Shown here piece after piece: positions 44,447 to 54,034 of a stretch of 64,000 nt of DNA. A model generated the notes under the pieces. That model saw only the letters and a list, made by a program, of their open reading frames with translations. It was not told the DNA's origin and did no database searches. Location: positions 372,001 through 436,000 of the forward strand of contig NZ_SACR01000005.1 in the NCBI RefSeq assembly GCF_004016505.1. Direction: 5' to 3'. Source of the stretch: Rubrivivax rivuli. Lineage in GTDB: Bacteria; Pseudomonadota; Gammaproteobacteria; Burkholderiales; Burkholderiaceae_C. A program made the position numbers and the translations under genes. Position 1 is the first letter of the stretch; every line of letters starts with the position of its first letter.

Positions 44447-47400
44447 ATGACCGATCTCTCCGCCGAAGCCCGCGCCCTGGCCAACTACCGGCCCACGAAC
44501 AAGGTGCGTTTCGTCACCGCCGCCAGCCTCTTCGACGGGCACGACGCGGCCATCAACATCATGCGGCGCATCCTGCAGGGCATGGGCGCCGAGGTCATCC
44601 ACCTCGGCCACAACCGCAGCGTCGACGAGGTGGTCACGGCCGCGCTGCAGGAAGACGTGCAGGGTATCGCCATCAGCAGCTACCAGGGCGGGCACGTCGA
44701 GTACTTCAAGTACATGGTCGACCTGCTGAAGGCCCGCGGCGGCGCGCACATCCAGGTGTTCGGCGGTGGCGGTGGCGTCATCGTGCCGGCCGAGATCCGC
44801 GAGCTGCAGGCCTATGGCGTGGCGCGCATCTACAGCCCGGAAGACGGCCAGCGCATGGGGCTGCAGGGCATGATCGGCGAGATGGTCATGCGCTGCGACC
44901 ACGACCTCTCGGCGCATGCGCCGCAGCAGGTGGCAGCGCTGCAGGGCCACACCGACGCCGCCTGGCGTGCGCTGGCCCAGGCCCTCACGGCGCTGGAGAA
45001 CGGCCAGGCCGACGCCGGCTTCAAGGCCGAACTCGCCAAGGCCGCGCAGGGCGCGAAGGTGCCGGTGCTGGGCATCACCGGCACGGGCGGCGCGGGCAAG
45101 AGCAGCCTCACCGACGAACTCATCCGACGCATCCGCTTGGACCAGGGCGACGCGCTGCGCATCGCCGTCATCAGCATCGACCCCAGCCGGCGCAAGAGCG
45201 GTGGTGCGCTGCTGGGCGACCGCATCCGCATGAACGCCATCTCGCCCTGGAGCCAGGGGCCGCGTGTGTTCATGCGCAGCTTGGCCACGCGCGATTTCGG
45301 CAGCGAGATCAGCCAGGCCCTGCCCGACGTGCTGCTGGCCTGCAAGGCCGCGGGTTTCGACCTCATCGTGGTGGAGACCTCGGGCATCGGCCAGGGCGAC
45401 GCCGCCATCGTGCCGCTGGTGGACGTGCCGCTCTACGTGATGACGCCCGAGTTCGGCGCCGCCAGCCAGCTGGAGAAGATCGACATGCTCGACTTCGCCG
45501 AGTTCGTGGCCATCAACAAGTTCGACCGCAAGGGCGCGGCCGACGCGCTGCGCGACGTGGCCAAGCAGGTGCAGCGCAACAAGGAAGCCTGGGGCACGAA
45601 GACCGAGGAAATGCCGGTCTTCGGCACCATGGCCAGCCGCTTCAACGACGACGGCGTCACGGCGCTTTACCAGGCCTTGCGCCCGCGGTTGGCCGCGCTG
45701 GGGCTGAAGACCGCCGAAGGCCGCCTGCCGATGGTGGCCACGCGCCACAGCACGCACCAGGTGCCCATCGTGCCGGGCGCGCGCGTGCGCTACCTGGCCG
45801 ACATCAGCGACACCGTGCGCGGCTACAAGCGCAAGGCGCTTGCGCAAAGCCGGCTGGCGCGCGAGATCCAGCAGTTGCGCGCCACCGCGAAGATGCTGCT
45901 CACCGACAAGCCCGGCCGCCACCGCGCCGTGGAGGCCGTGGACGACCTGGCCGTGCAGCGCGAGGCCCTGCTCGACCCGCAGGCGAAGAAGCTGCTGGCG
46001 ATGTGGCCCGAGATGAGACGAGCCTACGCCGGCGACGAGTACGTGGTGAAGATCCGCGACAAGGAGATCCTCACCGCGCTGACGCACACCACGCTGTCCG
46101 GCAGCAAGATCCGCAAGGTGGCGCTGCCGAAGTACGAGTGCGACGGTGAAGTGCTGAAGTGGCTGATGCTCGACAACGTGCCCGGCAGCTTCCCGTACAC
46201 CGCCGGCACCTTCGCCTTCAAGCGCGAGGGCGAAGACCCGACGCGCATGTTCGCCGGCGAAGGCGACGCCTTCCGCACCAACCGCCGCTTCAAGCTGCTG
46301 AGCGAGGGCATGCCGGCCAAGCGCCTGTCCACGGCCTTCGACAGCGTCACGCTCTACGGCAACGACCCCGACCCGAGGCCCGACATCTACGGCAAGGTGG
46401 GCAACAGCGGCGTGAGCATCGCGACGCTGGACGACATGAAGGTGCTCTACGGCGGCTTCGACCTCACGCACCCGGCCACGTCGGTCAGCATGACGATCAA
46501 CGGCCCGGCGCCCACCATCCTGGCGATGTTCATGAACACCGCCATCGACCAGAACCTCGACAAGTTCAAGGTCGACAACGGCCGCGAGCCGACGGACGAC
46601 GAAGCCCAGAAGATCCGCGCCTGGACGCTGGCCAACGTGCGCGGCACGGTGCAGGCCGACATCCTGAAGGAAGACCAGGGCCAGAACACCTGCATCTTCA
46701 GCACCGAGTTCAGCCTCAAGGTGATGGGCGACATCGCGCAGTGGTTCGTGCAGCACGACGTGCGCAACTTCTACTCGGTGAGCATCAGCGGTTACCACAT
46801 CGCCGAGGCGGGCGCCAACCCGATCAGCCAGCTGGCCTTCACGCTGAGCAACGGCTTCACGTTTGTGGAGGCCTACCTCGCGCGCGGCATGCACATCGAC
46901 GACTTCGCGCCCAACCTGAGCTTCTTCTTCAGCAACGGCATGGACCCCGAGTACACGGTGCTCGGCCGCGTGGCGCGCCGCATCTGGGCGGTGGCGATGC
47001 GCGAGCGTTATGGCGCCAACGAACGCAGCCAGAAGCTGAAGTACCACGTGCAGACGAGTGGCCGTTCACTGCACGCGCAGGAGATCCAGTTCAACGACAT
47101 CCGCACCACGCTGCAGGCGCTGATCGCGATCTACGACAACTGCAATTCGCTGCACACGAATGCGTTCGACGAGGCCATCACCACGCCCACCGAAGACAGC
47201 GTGCGCCGCGCCATGGCCATCCAGCTCATCATCAACCGCGAGTGGGGCCTGGCGAAGAACGAGAACCCCAACCAGGGCGCCTTCGTCATCGACGAGCTCA
47301 CCGAACTGGTGGAAGAGGCGGTGCTGGCCGAGTTCGAGAAGATCGCCGAACGCGGCGGTGTGCTGGGCGCGATGGAAACCGGCTACCAGCGCAGCAAGAT

Positions 47401-47740
47401 CCAGGAAGAGAGCATGCACTACGAGATGCTCAAGCACACCGGCGAGTTGCCCATCATCGGCGTGAACACCTTCCGTTCGCCGCATGGCGACCCGGTGCCC
47501 GAGAGCATCGAGCTCGCGCGCAGCACCGAAGAAGAAAAGCGCAGCCAGCTGCAGCGCCTGCAGGCCTTCCACGAACGCCACGCCGCGCAGGCGCCGGCCA
47601 TGTTGCATCGCCTGCAGCAGGCGGTGATGGCGAACGACAACGTCTTCGCGGTGCTGATGGATGCGGTGCGCGTGTGCAGCCTGGGCCAGATCACCCACGC
47701 GCTGTTCGAGGTGGGCGGGCAGTACCGCCGCAGCATGTGA
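44447..47740 (+). CDS. icmF: Fused isobutyryl-CoA mutase IcmF (B12 domain, MeaB-like GTPase, mutase)
   Basis: IcmF interconverts isobutyryl-CoA and n-butyryl-CoA with adenosylcobalamin, and some members also isomerise pivalyl-CoA. The 1097 residues follow the fused order. The B12-binding domain is at 20-150, with the cobalt-ligand motif DGHDAAI. A MeaB-like G-protein chaperone is at 200-470, with P-loop [23 protein letters not shown] and NKFD. The TIM-barrel mutase and acyl-CoA binding part spans 540-1090. AAGGTGA six bases upstream fixes the ATG at 44447; the ATG at 44442 is out of frame. A palindromic operator precedes it. Confidence 0.96.
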   Translation: MTDLSAEARALANYRPTNKVRFVTAASLFDGHDAAINIMRRILQGMGAEVIHLGHNRSVDEVVTAALQEDVQGIAISSYQGGHVEYFKYMVDLLKARGGAHIQVFGGGGGVIVPAEIRELQAYGVARIYSPEDGQRMGLQGMIGEMVMRCDHDLSAHAPQQVAALQGHTDAAWRALAQALTALENGQADAGFKAELAKAAQGAKVPVLGITGTGGAGKSSLTDELIRRIRLDQGDALRIAVISIDPSRRKSGGALLGDRIRMNAISPWSQGPRVFMRSLATRDFGSEISQALPDVLLACKAAGFDLIVVETSGIGQGDAAIVPLVDVPLYVMTPEFGAASQLEKIDMLDFAEFVAINKFDRKGAADALRDVAKQVQRNKEAWGTKTEEMPVFGTMASRFNDDGVTALYQALRPRLAALGLKTAEGRLPMVATRHSTHQVPIVPGARVRYLADISDTVRGYKRKALAQSRLAREIQQLRATAKMLLTDKPGRHRAVEAVDDLAVQREALLDPQAKKLLAMWPEMRRAYAGDEYVVKIRDKEILTALTHTTLSGSKIRKVALPKYECDGEVLKWLMLDNVPGSFPYTAGTFAFKREGEDPTRMFAGEGDAFRTNRRFKLLSEGMPAKRLSTAFDSVTLYGNDPDPRPDIYGKVGNSGVSIATLDDMKVLYGGFDLTHPATSVSMTINGPAPTILAMFMNTAIDQNLDKFKVDNGREPTDDEAQKIRAWTLANVRGTVQADILKEDQGQNTCIFSTEFSLKVMGDIAQWFVQHDVRNFYSVSISGYHIAEAGANPISQLAFTLSNGFTFVEAYLARGMHIDDFAPNLSFFFSNGMDPEYTVLGRVARRIWAVAMRERYGANERSQKLKYHVQTSGRSLHAQEIQFNDIRTTLQALIAIYDNCNSLHTNAFDEAITTPTEDSVRRAMAIQLIINREWGLAKNENPNQGAFVIDELTELVEEAVLAEFEKIAERGGVLGAMETGYQRSKIQEESMHYEMLKHTGELPIIGVNTFRSPHGDPVPESIELARSTEEEKRSQLQRLQAFHERHAAQAPAMLHRLQQAVMANDNVFAVLMDAVRVCSLGQITHALFEVGGQYRRSM

Positions 47741-47744
47741 GGCG

Positions 47745-47758
47745 GCGCGGCGCCGCGC
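47745..47758. terminator. GC palindrome after icmF
   Basis: A perfect 14-bp palindrome (GCGCGGC/GCCGCGC) begins four bases past the icmF stop and lies before the end of the convergent gene at 47770. It has no T-run; a terminator role is possible only. Confidence 0.35.
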
Positions 47759-47769
47759 GCCGGCGCCCG

Positions 47770-48363
47770 CTATTTGCGGCTGTTGTCCAGCGAGGGCAGC
47801 GGGATGTGGCCCAGGTCGCTGGCCAGGGTCTCGTAGCGCGCCGCCAGCGCCGGCTGGCCGGTGCGGCGGTAGTGCAGCGCCAGCTGGTAGCTGGCTTCGG
47901 GGTCGCGCAGCAGTGCGGCCAGCTGCATCCAACCCACGTAGCGGCGCGTGCCGTGCGCTTCGTCATGCGCGCGGCTGGCCTCGGCCAGGCGCACGGCGGC
48001 GGCACGGTCGCCCAGGGCGGCCAGGCGCAGGTCGCGCTGCAGGGCCGGGCCGGCCTCGGTGAAGCTGCTGCGGAAGACCAGCACGTCCTTGGCGCGCAGC
48101 AGTTGCATGACCTCGGCCGCGGCAGCGCGCTGCGCCACCACGTCGCTGGCGCCCGGGTGCAGGCGCAGGTAGGCATCCGCGGCGCGCACGATGTCGCTGG
48201 GCCACACCGCCTGCTCGAAGACCTTGCGCAGGGCTGCCGCATCGCCCATCGCCAGTTCGGCCGGGAGAGAGGCCGGCTGCGGTGGCGGTGGCGCTTCGAA
48301 GGCCTGCGCGCCTACCCAACCCGGTACGACCCAGACCAGGGCCATCCAAACCGCCATGCGCAT
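47770..48363 (-). CDS. Exported helical-repeat (TPR/Sel1-like) protein of unknown function
   Basis: Starting at the Met at 48363 gives 197 residues with a clear signal peptide (MRMAVWMALVWVVPGWVGAQA); an upstream in-frame Met at 48411 would bury it. The mature part is helical with Sel1/TPR-like pairs, for example LLRDPEASYQLALHYRRTGQ. It has no catalytic motif or Cys. It is convergent with icmF and the gene upstream is on the same strand, 108 bases away. Confidence 0.7.
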   Translation of the reverse strand: MRMAVWMALVWVVPGWVGAQAFEAPPPPQPASLPAELAMGDAAALRKVFEQAVWPSDIVRAADAYLRLHPGASDVVAQRAAAAEVMQLLRAKDVLVFRSSFTEAGPALQRDLRLAALGDRAAAVRLAEASRAHDEAHGTRRYVGWMQLAALLRDPEASYQLALHYRRTGQPALAARYETLASDLGHIPLPSLDNSRK

Positions 48364-48471
48364 GCCGAAACTCCAGAGATTCGTTCCGGAGTTTCGGCGT
48401 GCCCTGGGCACGGCTTGAGGGGCGAGGGCGTGACGCGTTTCACGCGGCCGTGCGCCGCCGGTGCAGGCCGT

Positions 48472-49092
48472 TCAGCCGATGCGGCGCCAGTGCATCACCC
48501 AGTCGTGCGCCCAGGTCTGTCCGCCGTCGGCCGAGTAGACCTGCCGCCAGCGGCAGACGCCGTCGCCGATGCAGTCCCAGATGCCCATCGATCGCATGGG
48601 CTTGCCCTGGTCCTCGTAGCTGCTGGCGAAGAGCCCGGCGCCGTTCTCGAAGCTGCCGGTCTGGCCGGGCGCGGTGACGACGCCGCTCTTCGCGTTGACC
48701 CAGTGGTCGGACCACTGCCGCTGTGCGACGTCGAGCATGCGCAGCCCCAGACCGCTGAAGTCGCGCGCCGGGATCAGGAGTTCCTCGACGCTGCCGATGC
48801 CGCCCAGGATGCTCCAGCACCGTGCTTCGCCCTCGAAACGGTCCCAGGCCTCGCCGCGGCGCTTGAGGTGGCGGATGCGCCAGCGGCCGTCGAGGAAGGC
48901 GAAGTCGCCGGGTCGGCCCGGCGTGGCGGTGGCAGGGAGGGCGGGCACGGGGTCGAAGCGCGGGGTGTCGGCCTCGATCATCGAGTCGTCGAGCATGGCG
49001 GTGGGCGGGGCGGTGGTGGTGAAGGGGTGGACGGGCTGCGTCGCCAGCCAGGCGGCGCTGGCCAGGAATCGGCGGCGGCTTGCGTAGGGCAT
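48472..49092 (-). CDS. Tat-exported DUF1579-like (lipocalin-type) protein
   Basis: From ATG 49092 the protein has 206 residues, opening with a twin-arginine-type signal (ASRRRFLASAAWLA). The mature part is rich in Trp and aromatic strands (FLDGRWRIRHLKRR, WSDHWVNAKSG, MGIWDCIGDGVCRWRQVYS), a pattern of small beta-barrel proteins of the DUF1579 kind; their role is unknown. It is divergent from the WYL regulator, with a palindrome midway between the two starts, so it is the likely regulated target. Confidence 0.75.
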   Translation of the reverse strand: MPYASRRRFLASAAWLATQPVHPFTTTAPPTAMLDDSMIEADTPRFDPVPALPATATPGRPGDFAFLDGRWRIRHLKRRGEAWDRFEGEARCWSILGGIGSVEELLIPARDFSGLGLRMLDVAQRQWSDHWVNAKSGVVTAPGQTGSFENGAGLFASSYEDQGKPMRSMGIWDCIGDGVCRWRQVYSADGGQTWAHDWVMHWRRIG

Positions 49093-49115
49093 GGCAGCAT
49101 CTTGCGCCCGTGAAC

Positions 49116-49132
49116 CTGACACCCGATGTCAG
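49116..49132. promoter_or_regulatory. Palindromic operator in front of the WYL regulator
   Basis: CTGACA-CCCGA-TGTCAG is a perfect 6-bp inverted repeat with a five-base spacer in the 53-base gap between divergent genes. TAATCT (49134-49139), seven bases from the regulator's ATG, may be a -10 element, so the regulator would sit on its own promoter. Confidence 0.6.
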
Positions 49133-49145
49133 CTAATCTGCAGCC

Positions 49146-50159
49146 ATGCGTTCGAGCCGTCTGTTGTCCATCCTGCTGCGCCTGCAGCTGCGTGGCCGCG
49201 TGACGGCGGCCGAACTTGCACGGGAGTTCGAGGTGGCCGTGCGCACGGTCTACCGCGATCTCGATGCGCTCAGTGCCGCCGGTGTGCCGCTGCGCGCCGA
49301 CCGCGGCCGGGGTGGGGGCATCGTGCTGCCGCCCGGCTGGCGCACCGAGCTGACGGGGCTGACCGCGCTGGAGGCGCGCAGCGTGCCGCTGGCCGGGCTG
49401 GCCGGGGCCGCGCGTGACCTCGGGCTGGCCGGTGAGGCGGCCGATGTGCAGCTCAAGCTGCTGGCCAGCCTGCCGCCCGACGCGGCCGCCGATGCCGGAC
49501 GCATCGCCGAGCGTTTCCATGTCGATCCCTTGCCCTGGTACCACCGTGCCGAGCCCCTGCCCCTGCTGCCTGCGCTGGCGGGTGCGGTCTGGCAGGGTCT
49601 GCGCGTGCGCATCGGGTACGAGAGCTGGTCGGGCGCGGTCGAGCGCACGCTGTCGCCGCTGGGCCTGGTGCTCAAGGGCGGCCTCTGGTACCTGGCGGCC
49701 AGCGCGGGGGGCCGCGGCGCGGCGGCCGGGCCACGCACCTACCGCGTCAGCGGCATCCAGCGCCTGCGCGTGCTGAAGTTGCCGGCACGGCGGCCGGCCG
49801 GCTTCGTGCTGGCGGCGCATTGGCCGGTGTCGGTGGCCGATTTCGAGGCCCGGCTCATGCAGGGCCGGGCCACCGTGCTGATCTCGGACGAGGGTCTGCG
49901 CATCCTGCGCAGCGTCCTGCCGGCGGCGGCCGACGAGGCTCTGCGCACGCAACGCAAGGCGGCGCGGCCGGGGTGGGTGCAGGCTGAGATTCCCACAGAG
50001 GCCGAGGCGTACGCCGCGCGCCAGCTCTTGCGCCTGGGCACGGAGGTCGAGGTGCTGGCGCCGCCTGCGCTGCGCGCCGCACTGGCCCGCGAGGCTGCGG
50101 CCGTCGCCCGCGCGCACCGGGGTCCGGCCCTGAGAAGTGCCCCGGGAAGCCCTGCCTGA
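49146..50159 (+). CDS. HTH-WYL domain transcriptional regulator (YafY type)
   Basis: This 337-residue protein has an N-terminal winged helix (LLSILLRLQLRGRVTAAELAREFEVAVRTVYRD split over residues 5-37) and a central WYL domain (residues 145-215) where the name motif reads WYLAASAGG. A C-terminal WCX-like extension follows. WYL domains bind small ligands or nucleic acid and often control a divergent neighbour. The 17-bp palindrome just upstream is the probable binding site. Confidence 0.92.
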   Translation: MRSSRLLSILLRLQLRGRVTAAELAREFEVAVRTVYRDLDALSAAGVPLRADRGRGGGIVLPPGWRTELTGLTALEARSVPLAGLAGAARDLGLAGEAADVQLKLLASLPPDAAADAGRIAERFHVDPLPWYHRAEPLPLLPALAGAVWQGLRVRIGYESWSGAVERTLSPLGLVLKGGLWYLAASAGGRGAAAGPRTYRVSGIQRLRVLKLPARRPAGFVLAAHWPVSVADFEARLMQGRATVLISDEGLRILRSVLPAAADEALRTQRKAARPGWVQAEIPTEAEAYAARQLLRLGTEVEVLAPPALRAALAREAAAVARAHRGPALRSAPGSPA

Positions 50160-50222
50160 TGCCCTCGGCCCGCTGGCGGGCCTTCATGCAGAATCGGCCG
50201 CGACCCGTTGTCTGGAGCATGC

Positions 50223-52031
50223 ATGGCGTACCGGTGGAGCCTGGAAGGGCCTGCCTTCGAATTCCCCTCCCCCTATGGCACCGAGAACCGGTTCCTGGTG
50301 GCGCGGGGCTATGCGCTGATCGCGCTGGCGGTGCTGATCGCCGCGGTGGTGTCCTTCGTCGGTGGCGAGGCGCCTGAAGTCACCGTGACGCTGGAAAAGC
50401 TGCCCGAGCCGGCCAGTGCCGTGCCCCACCTGGTGGCGGCCATGCTGCTGCTGATGCTGGGCGCGCGCGACCTCTGGAAGGCCTCGGCCCAGCGACAGTT
50501 GCTGCTGGCGCCGGGCCAGCCGGCCTCGTTGATGCCCGATGTGCCGCGCGAGGGCTCGGGCCTCAGCCCAGGTGCTGCCGCGCTGCAGCGGCTGCTCGAG
50601 GTGGGCGAGCACCGCCCGGCGGCCGTCGAGGGCCGCTATGCCTCGGCCTTGCGCCTGCTCGGCCCCGATCTCGCGCACGCCCCCACCACCTTGCACGACC
50701 ACCTGCGCGTGCGCTTCTCGCACCTTGGCCTGGCACTCGGCCTGGGTCTGGTGCTGCTGGTGTCTTTCCTGGCCTTCCGCGAGGCGCCTGCGCAGGGCGC
50801 GGCGGCGCTGGTGCCCTTGCTGGTGTGCGCCGGTGTGCTGGCTCTGCGCGCGCTGCACCCCGAACACCGGGCCCTGTCGCCCTGGCTGGTGGGCTTGCTG
50901 GTGCTGCTGGCGGGCGTGCTCGCAGGGCTGCTGGGCGTGTTCGCGGAGGCCTTGCCGCGCTCGGCGTCGTTGCCGCGCCTGGGCCTGCCGCTGGCGGCGC
51001 TGGTGATGCTGTTCAGCGTGCTGCTCTTCGAGAGCCTGGGCGTGCTCGCTGCCCGCGCGCAACTGCAGGCGCCCTGGCTGCCGGCGGTGGCGCCCGAGAC
51101 GCAGGACGCGGAGCAGGAGGCCGACCCCGAGCAGCTGATGCGCGACGTCGACCTGGAATTGCACCGCCAGTGGACCGAGGGCATTCCCAACCGCCGTTAC
51201 GGCTGGCTGAGCCCGCAGCTGCCGCGTGGCGCCGAGACTGGCAGCTTCCAGGCGCTGGTGCTGGAAGAGTCGCAACCGCTGGTGGCCACCGCGCCGCTGG
51301 CGGCGCGTGCCGGCCCGGCGCCGGGCCGCGCTGCGGCGGCCGCCGCGACGCCGGTTCCACCAGCGCCCACCGAAGCGCCGCGCCGCGGCGCCCTGCTGGC
51401 ACTCAACGTCACCGGCCTGCTCTGGAGCCTGGGCGGCAGCATGGCCTGGCTGTGGCTGGCCACCACCCACATGCTCAACCCTGCGGCCTCTTGGGTGCCG
51501 GCGGCCAGCGGCATGGCGGCGCTGGCCGTGGGGGGCTATGCCTTGCGCATCGGGCACCTGCTCTGGAGCCGCGTGGAGGTGGTCTCCACCCTCACCTGGC
51601 TGGACCTGCAGGGCACCTGGGTCCGCGCGCCCGAGGCGCAGCGCGGCCGCGACGAAGGCGGCGCACGCACGCAGGGCTGGCATTTGCGGGGCCGCGTGGC
51701 GGTGCTGCGCTCGATGTTCTATGCCGCAGCGCCCCACACCGCCGGCAGCCGGGTGATGCTGGCGCTGGTCGCCCACCGCGCAGGCGCCACGGCCTGGCTG
51801 CAGACCGTGCAAGAGCTGGCGCGCAAGGCGGCCCCGGCCGCCATGCCCTCGGCGGCCGTTGCGGCTGCGGCTGCGGTGCGCCCGCGCCCGCGCGAGCCCG
51901 AGGTGCCTGCACCGGCCGCTGCCGCGGCGGCTCCCCGCCGCGTGGCACGCTTCTGCACGCACTGCGGCACCGCCGTGCCGGCGGGTGCGCGTTTCTGCCA
52001 GCACTGCGGCTCGGTCCTGCCGGTGGAATGA
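50223..52031 (+). CDS. Multi-pass membrane protein with C-terminal double-cysteine zinc ribbon, unknown function
   Basis: The ATG at 50223 gives 602 residues. Several hydrophobic segments are present: near residues 28-50, 65-85, a block of five or six at 155-285, and two at 400-455. A Pro/Ala-rich linker with a small soluble domain follows. The C-terminus is a zinc ribbon with paired Cys motifs, CTHCGTAVPAGARFCQHCG. I do not recognise the family. Ribbons of this type at the end of membrane proteins usually face the cytoplasm and may bind protein or nucleic acid. The gene stands 64 bases after the WYL regulator and 64 before mutL. Confidence 0.8.
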   Translation: MAYRWSLEGPAFEFPSPYGTENRFLVARGYALIALAVLIAAVVSFVGGEAPEVTVTLEKLPEPASAVPHLVAAMLLLMLGARDLWKASAQRQLLLAPGQPASLMPDVPREGSGLSPGAAALQRLLEVGEHRPAAVEGRYASALRLLGPDLAHAPTTLHDHLRVRFSHLGLALGLGLVLLVSFLAFREAPAQGAAALVPLLVCAGVLALRALHPEHRALSPWLVGLLVLLAGVLAGLLGVFAEALPRSASLPRLGLPLAALVMLFSVLLFESLGVLAARAQLQAPWLPAVAPETQDAEQEADPEQLMRDVDLELHRQWTEGIPNRRYGWLSPQLPRGAETGSFQALVLEESQPLVATAPLAARAGPAPGRAAAAAATPVPPAPTEAPRRGALLALNVTGLLWSLGGSMAWLWLATTHMLNPAASWVPAASGMAALAVGGYALRIGHLLWSRVEVVSTLTWLDLQGTWVRAPEAQRGRDEGGARTQGWHLRGRVAVLRSMFYAAAPHTAGSRVMLALVAHRAGATAWLQTVQELARKAAPAAMPSAAVAAAAAVRPRPREPEVPAPAAAAAAPRRVARFCTHCGTAVPAGARFCQHCGSVLPVE

Positions 52032-52082
52032 GCGCAGCGCGGGCAAGCCGCTGCAACCGCCCTGCCTGCCAGGGGGGGCTCC

Positions 52083-52088
52083 TACAAT
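52083..52088 (+). promoter_or_regulatory. -10-like element (TACAAT) just before mutL
   Basis: TACAAT matches five of six consensus bases and ends seven bases before the mutL ATG. No fitting -35 lies upstream. If used, the transcript would have almost no leader. Confidence 0.3.
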
Positions 52089-52095
52089 CCCGGCG

Positions 52096-53994
52096 ATGAA
52101 CGCCGTGTTGCCGACGAGCGCGATGCAGGCGCCCGCCCCCGGCCGCCGCATCCGCGAACTGCCCGACGAGCTGGTGAGCCAGATCGCCGCCGGCGAGGTG
52201 GTGGAACGCCCCGCCTCCGTGGTGCGCGAGCTGGTCGACAACGCGCTGGACGCCGGCGCCAGGCAGATCACCGTGCGCCTGGTGGCCGGCGGGGTGCGCA
52301 GCATCGTGGTGGAAGACGACGGCGGCGGCATCGCGCGCGAAGACCTGCCGCTGGCGCTGAAGCGCCACGCCACCAGCAAGATCGCGAGCCTGGCCGAGCT
52401 GGAATCGGTGGCCACCATGGGTTTCCGCGGCGAGGCCCTGGCCGCCATCGCCTCGGTGGCCGAGATGACGCTCACCACCCGCACCGCCGAGATGCCGCAC
52501 GCCTGGCGCCTGCAGGCGCGCAGCGGTGAACTCGCACCCGCGGCGCGCGGCACGGGCACCACGGTGGAGGTCAACGAGCTCTTCTTCAGCACGCCGGCGC
52601 GGCGCAAGTTCCTGAAGACCGACGCCACCGAGTTCGCGCACGCGCTGGAGGCCGTGCGCCGCCACGCGCTGGCGCGGCCCGATGTGGGTTTTGCCGTCTG
52701 GCATGAAGCGCGCCTGGCCGCGCAGTGGCGCGCCGCCGCGCCCGCGCAGCGCTGGGCCGACGTGCTGGGCGCCGACTTCATCGCCGCCAGCCGCGGCGTG
52801 CAGGCCGAGCGCGGCCCGCTGGCGCTGCAAGGCCGTGCCGGCCAGCCCGAGGCGGCCCGTTCGCGCGCCGACCTGCAGTACGTCTTCGTCAACGGCCGCT
52901 ACGTGCGCGACCGCCTGCTCGCCCACGCCGTGCGCGCGGCCTATGAAGACCAGCTCCACGGCAGCCGCCAGCCGGCCTACCTGCTCTTCCTGCAGATCGC
53001 CCCCGAGCTGGTGGACGTGAACGTGCACCCGACCAAGATCGAGGTGCGCTTCCGCGACGGAAGGGCCGTGCACCAGGCGGTGCGCGCGGCGGTGGAAGAT
53101 GCGCTGGCGCCCACGCGGGCCGGCACGAACGAGGCGGCCGTGCCCGCGCCGCCCACGGCCGATGCGGTGCCCGCACCCGCGGCCGCAGCCGCGCCACTCG
53201 GCGGCTGGCAGCCCTCACTGGCCTGGACGCCGGCCGAGACGCCCGCCACCGCCGCGCCGGCCTGGCCCGCTGCGCAAGAGACCCCCGGCCCCTGGCGCAC
53301 GCCGCAAGGCAGCGGCGGTTTGGCCACCTGGGCCGCCTTGCGCGCCGAGGTCGACCGCCCCACCCCCGGGGCGCCCCCCGGTGAGGACGAGCCCACGGCC
53401 TGGCCGCTGGGCCGCGCCATCGCGCAGATCGGCGGCGCCTATGTGCTGGCCGAAAACGCCCACGGCCTGGTGGTGGTGGACATGCACGCGGCGCACGAAC
53501 GCATCGTCTACGAAGGGCTGAAGCGCTCGGCGGTGGGTGGCCAGCACCTGCCGGCGCAGCCGCTGCTCATCCCGCAGACGCTGGCGGCCACGCCCGCCGA
53601 GATCGCCACGGCCGAGGCCGAGCAAGAGGCGCTGCTGGCCCTGGGCCTGGACGTGGGCGTGCTCAGCGCCGGCACGCTGGTGCTGCGCAGCGGCCCGGCG
53701 GCGCTGCTGGCGCGCGGCAACGCCGACCTGGCCGAACTCACACGCTCGGTGCTGGCCGAGCTGGCCGAGGCCGGTGCCACCCGCGTGGTGCAGCGCGCGC
53801 GCGACGACATCCTCGCCACCATGGCCTGCCACGGTGCCGTGCGCGCCAACCGCCGCCTCACGCTGGAAGAGATGAACGCGCTGCTGCGCGAGATGGAAGC
53901 GACCGAACGCGCCGACACCTGCAACCACGGCCGGCCCACCTGGCGGCAGGTGACGATGAAGGAACTGGACGCCCTGTTCCTGCGTGGGCGCTGA
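52096..53994 (+). CDS. mutL: DNA mismatch repair protein MutL with endonuclease motif
   Basis: MutL couples mismatch recognition by MutS to strand removal. The ATG at 52096 gives 632 residues. The N-terminal GHKL ATPase has IAAGEVVERPASVVRELVDN, EDDGGGI and TMGFRGEALAAIASV. After a Pro/Ala linker (about 345-435), the C-terminal dimer domain contains DMHAAHERIVYE, which keeps the DxHA(x)2E(x)4E metal-dependent nicking motif, with ACHGAVRAN and TCNHGRPT further on. Nicking-type MutL fits bacteria without MutH. Confidence 0.97.
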   Translation: MNAVLPTSAMQAPAPGRRIRELPDELVSQIAAGEVVERPASVVRELVDNALDAGARQITVRLVAGGVRSIVVEDDGGGIAREDLPLALKRHATSKIASLAELESVATMGFRGEALAAIASVAEMTLTTRTAEMPHAWRLQARSGELAPAARGTGTTVEVNELFFSTPARRKFLKTDATEFAHALEAVRRHALARPDVGFAVWHEARLAAQWRAAAPAQRWADVLGADFIAASRGVQAERGPLALQGRAGQPEAARSRADLQYVFVNGRYVRDRLLAHAVRAAYEDQLHGSRQPAYLLFLQIAPELVDVNVHPTKIEVRFRDGRAVHQAVRAAVEDALAPTRAGTNEAAVPAPPTADAVPAPAAAAAPLGGWQPSLAWTPAETPATAAPAWPAAQETPGPWRTPQGSGGLATWAALRAEVDRPTPGAPPGEDEPTAWPLGRAIAQIGGAYVLAENAHGLVVVDMHAAHERIVYEGLKRSAVGGQHLPAQPLLIPQTLAATPAEIATAEAEQEALLALGLDVGVLSAGTLVLRSGPAALLARGNADLAELTRSVLAELAEAGATRVVQRARDDILATMACHGAVRANRRLTLEEMNALLREMEATERADTCNHGRPTWRQVTMKELDALFLRGR

Positions 53995-54034
53995 ACGCCC
54001 GCACCCCAGCCCCGGGCCTGGAGGACACCGCGCC

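Noticed and set aside
44417-47047. An 876-codon minus-strand frame opposite icmF
   Set aside because: No motif is visible and icmF on the plus strand is complete.
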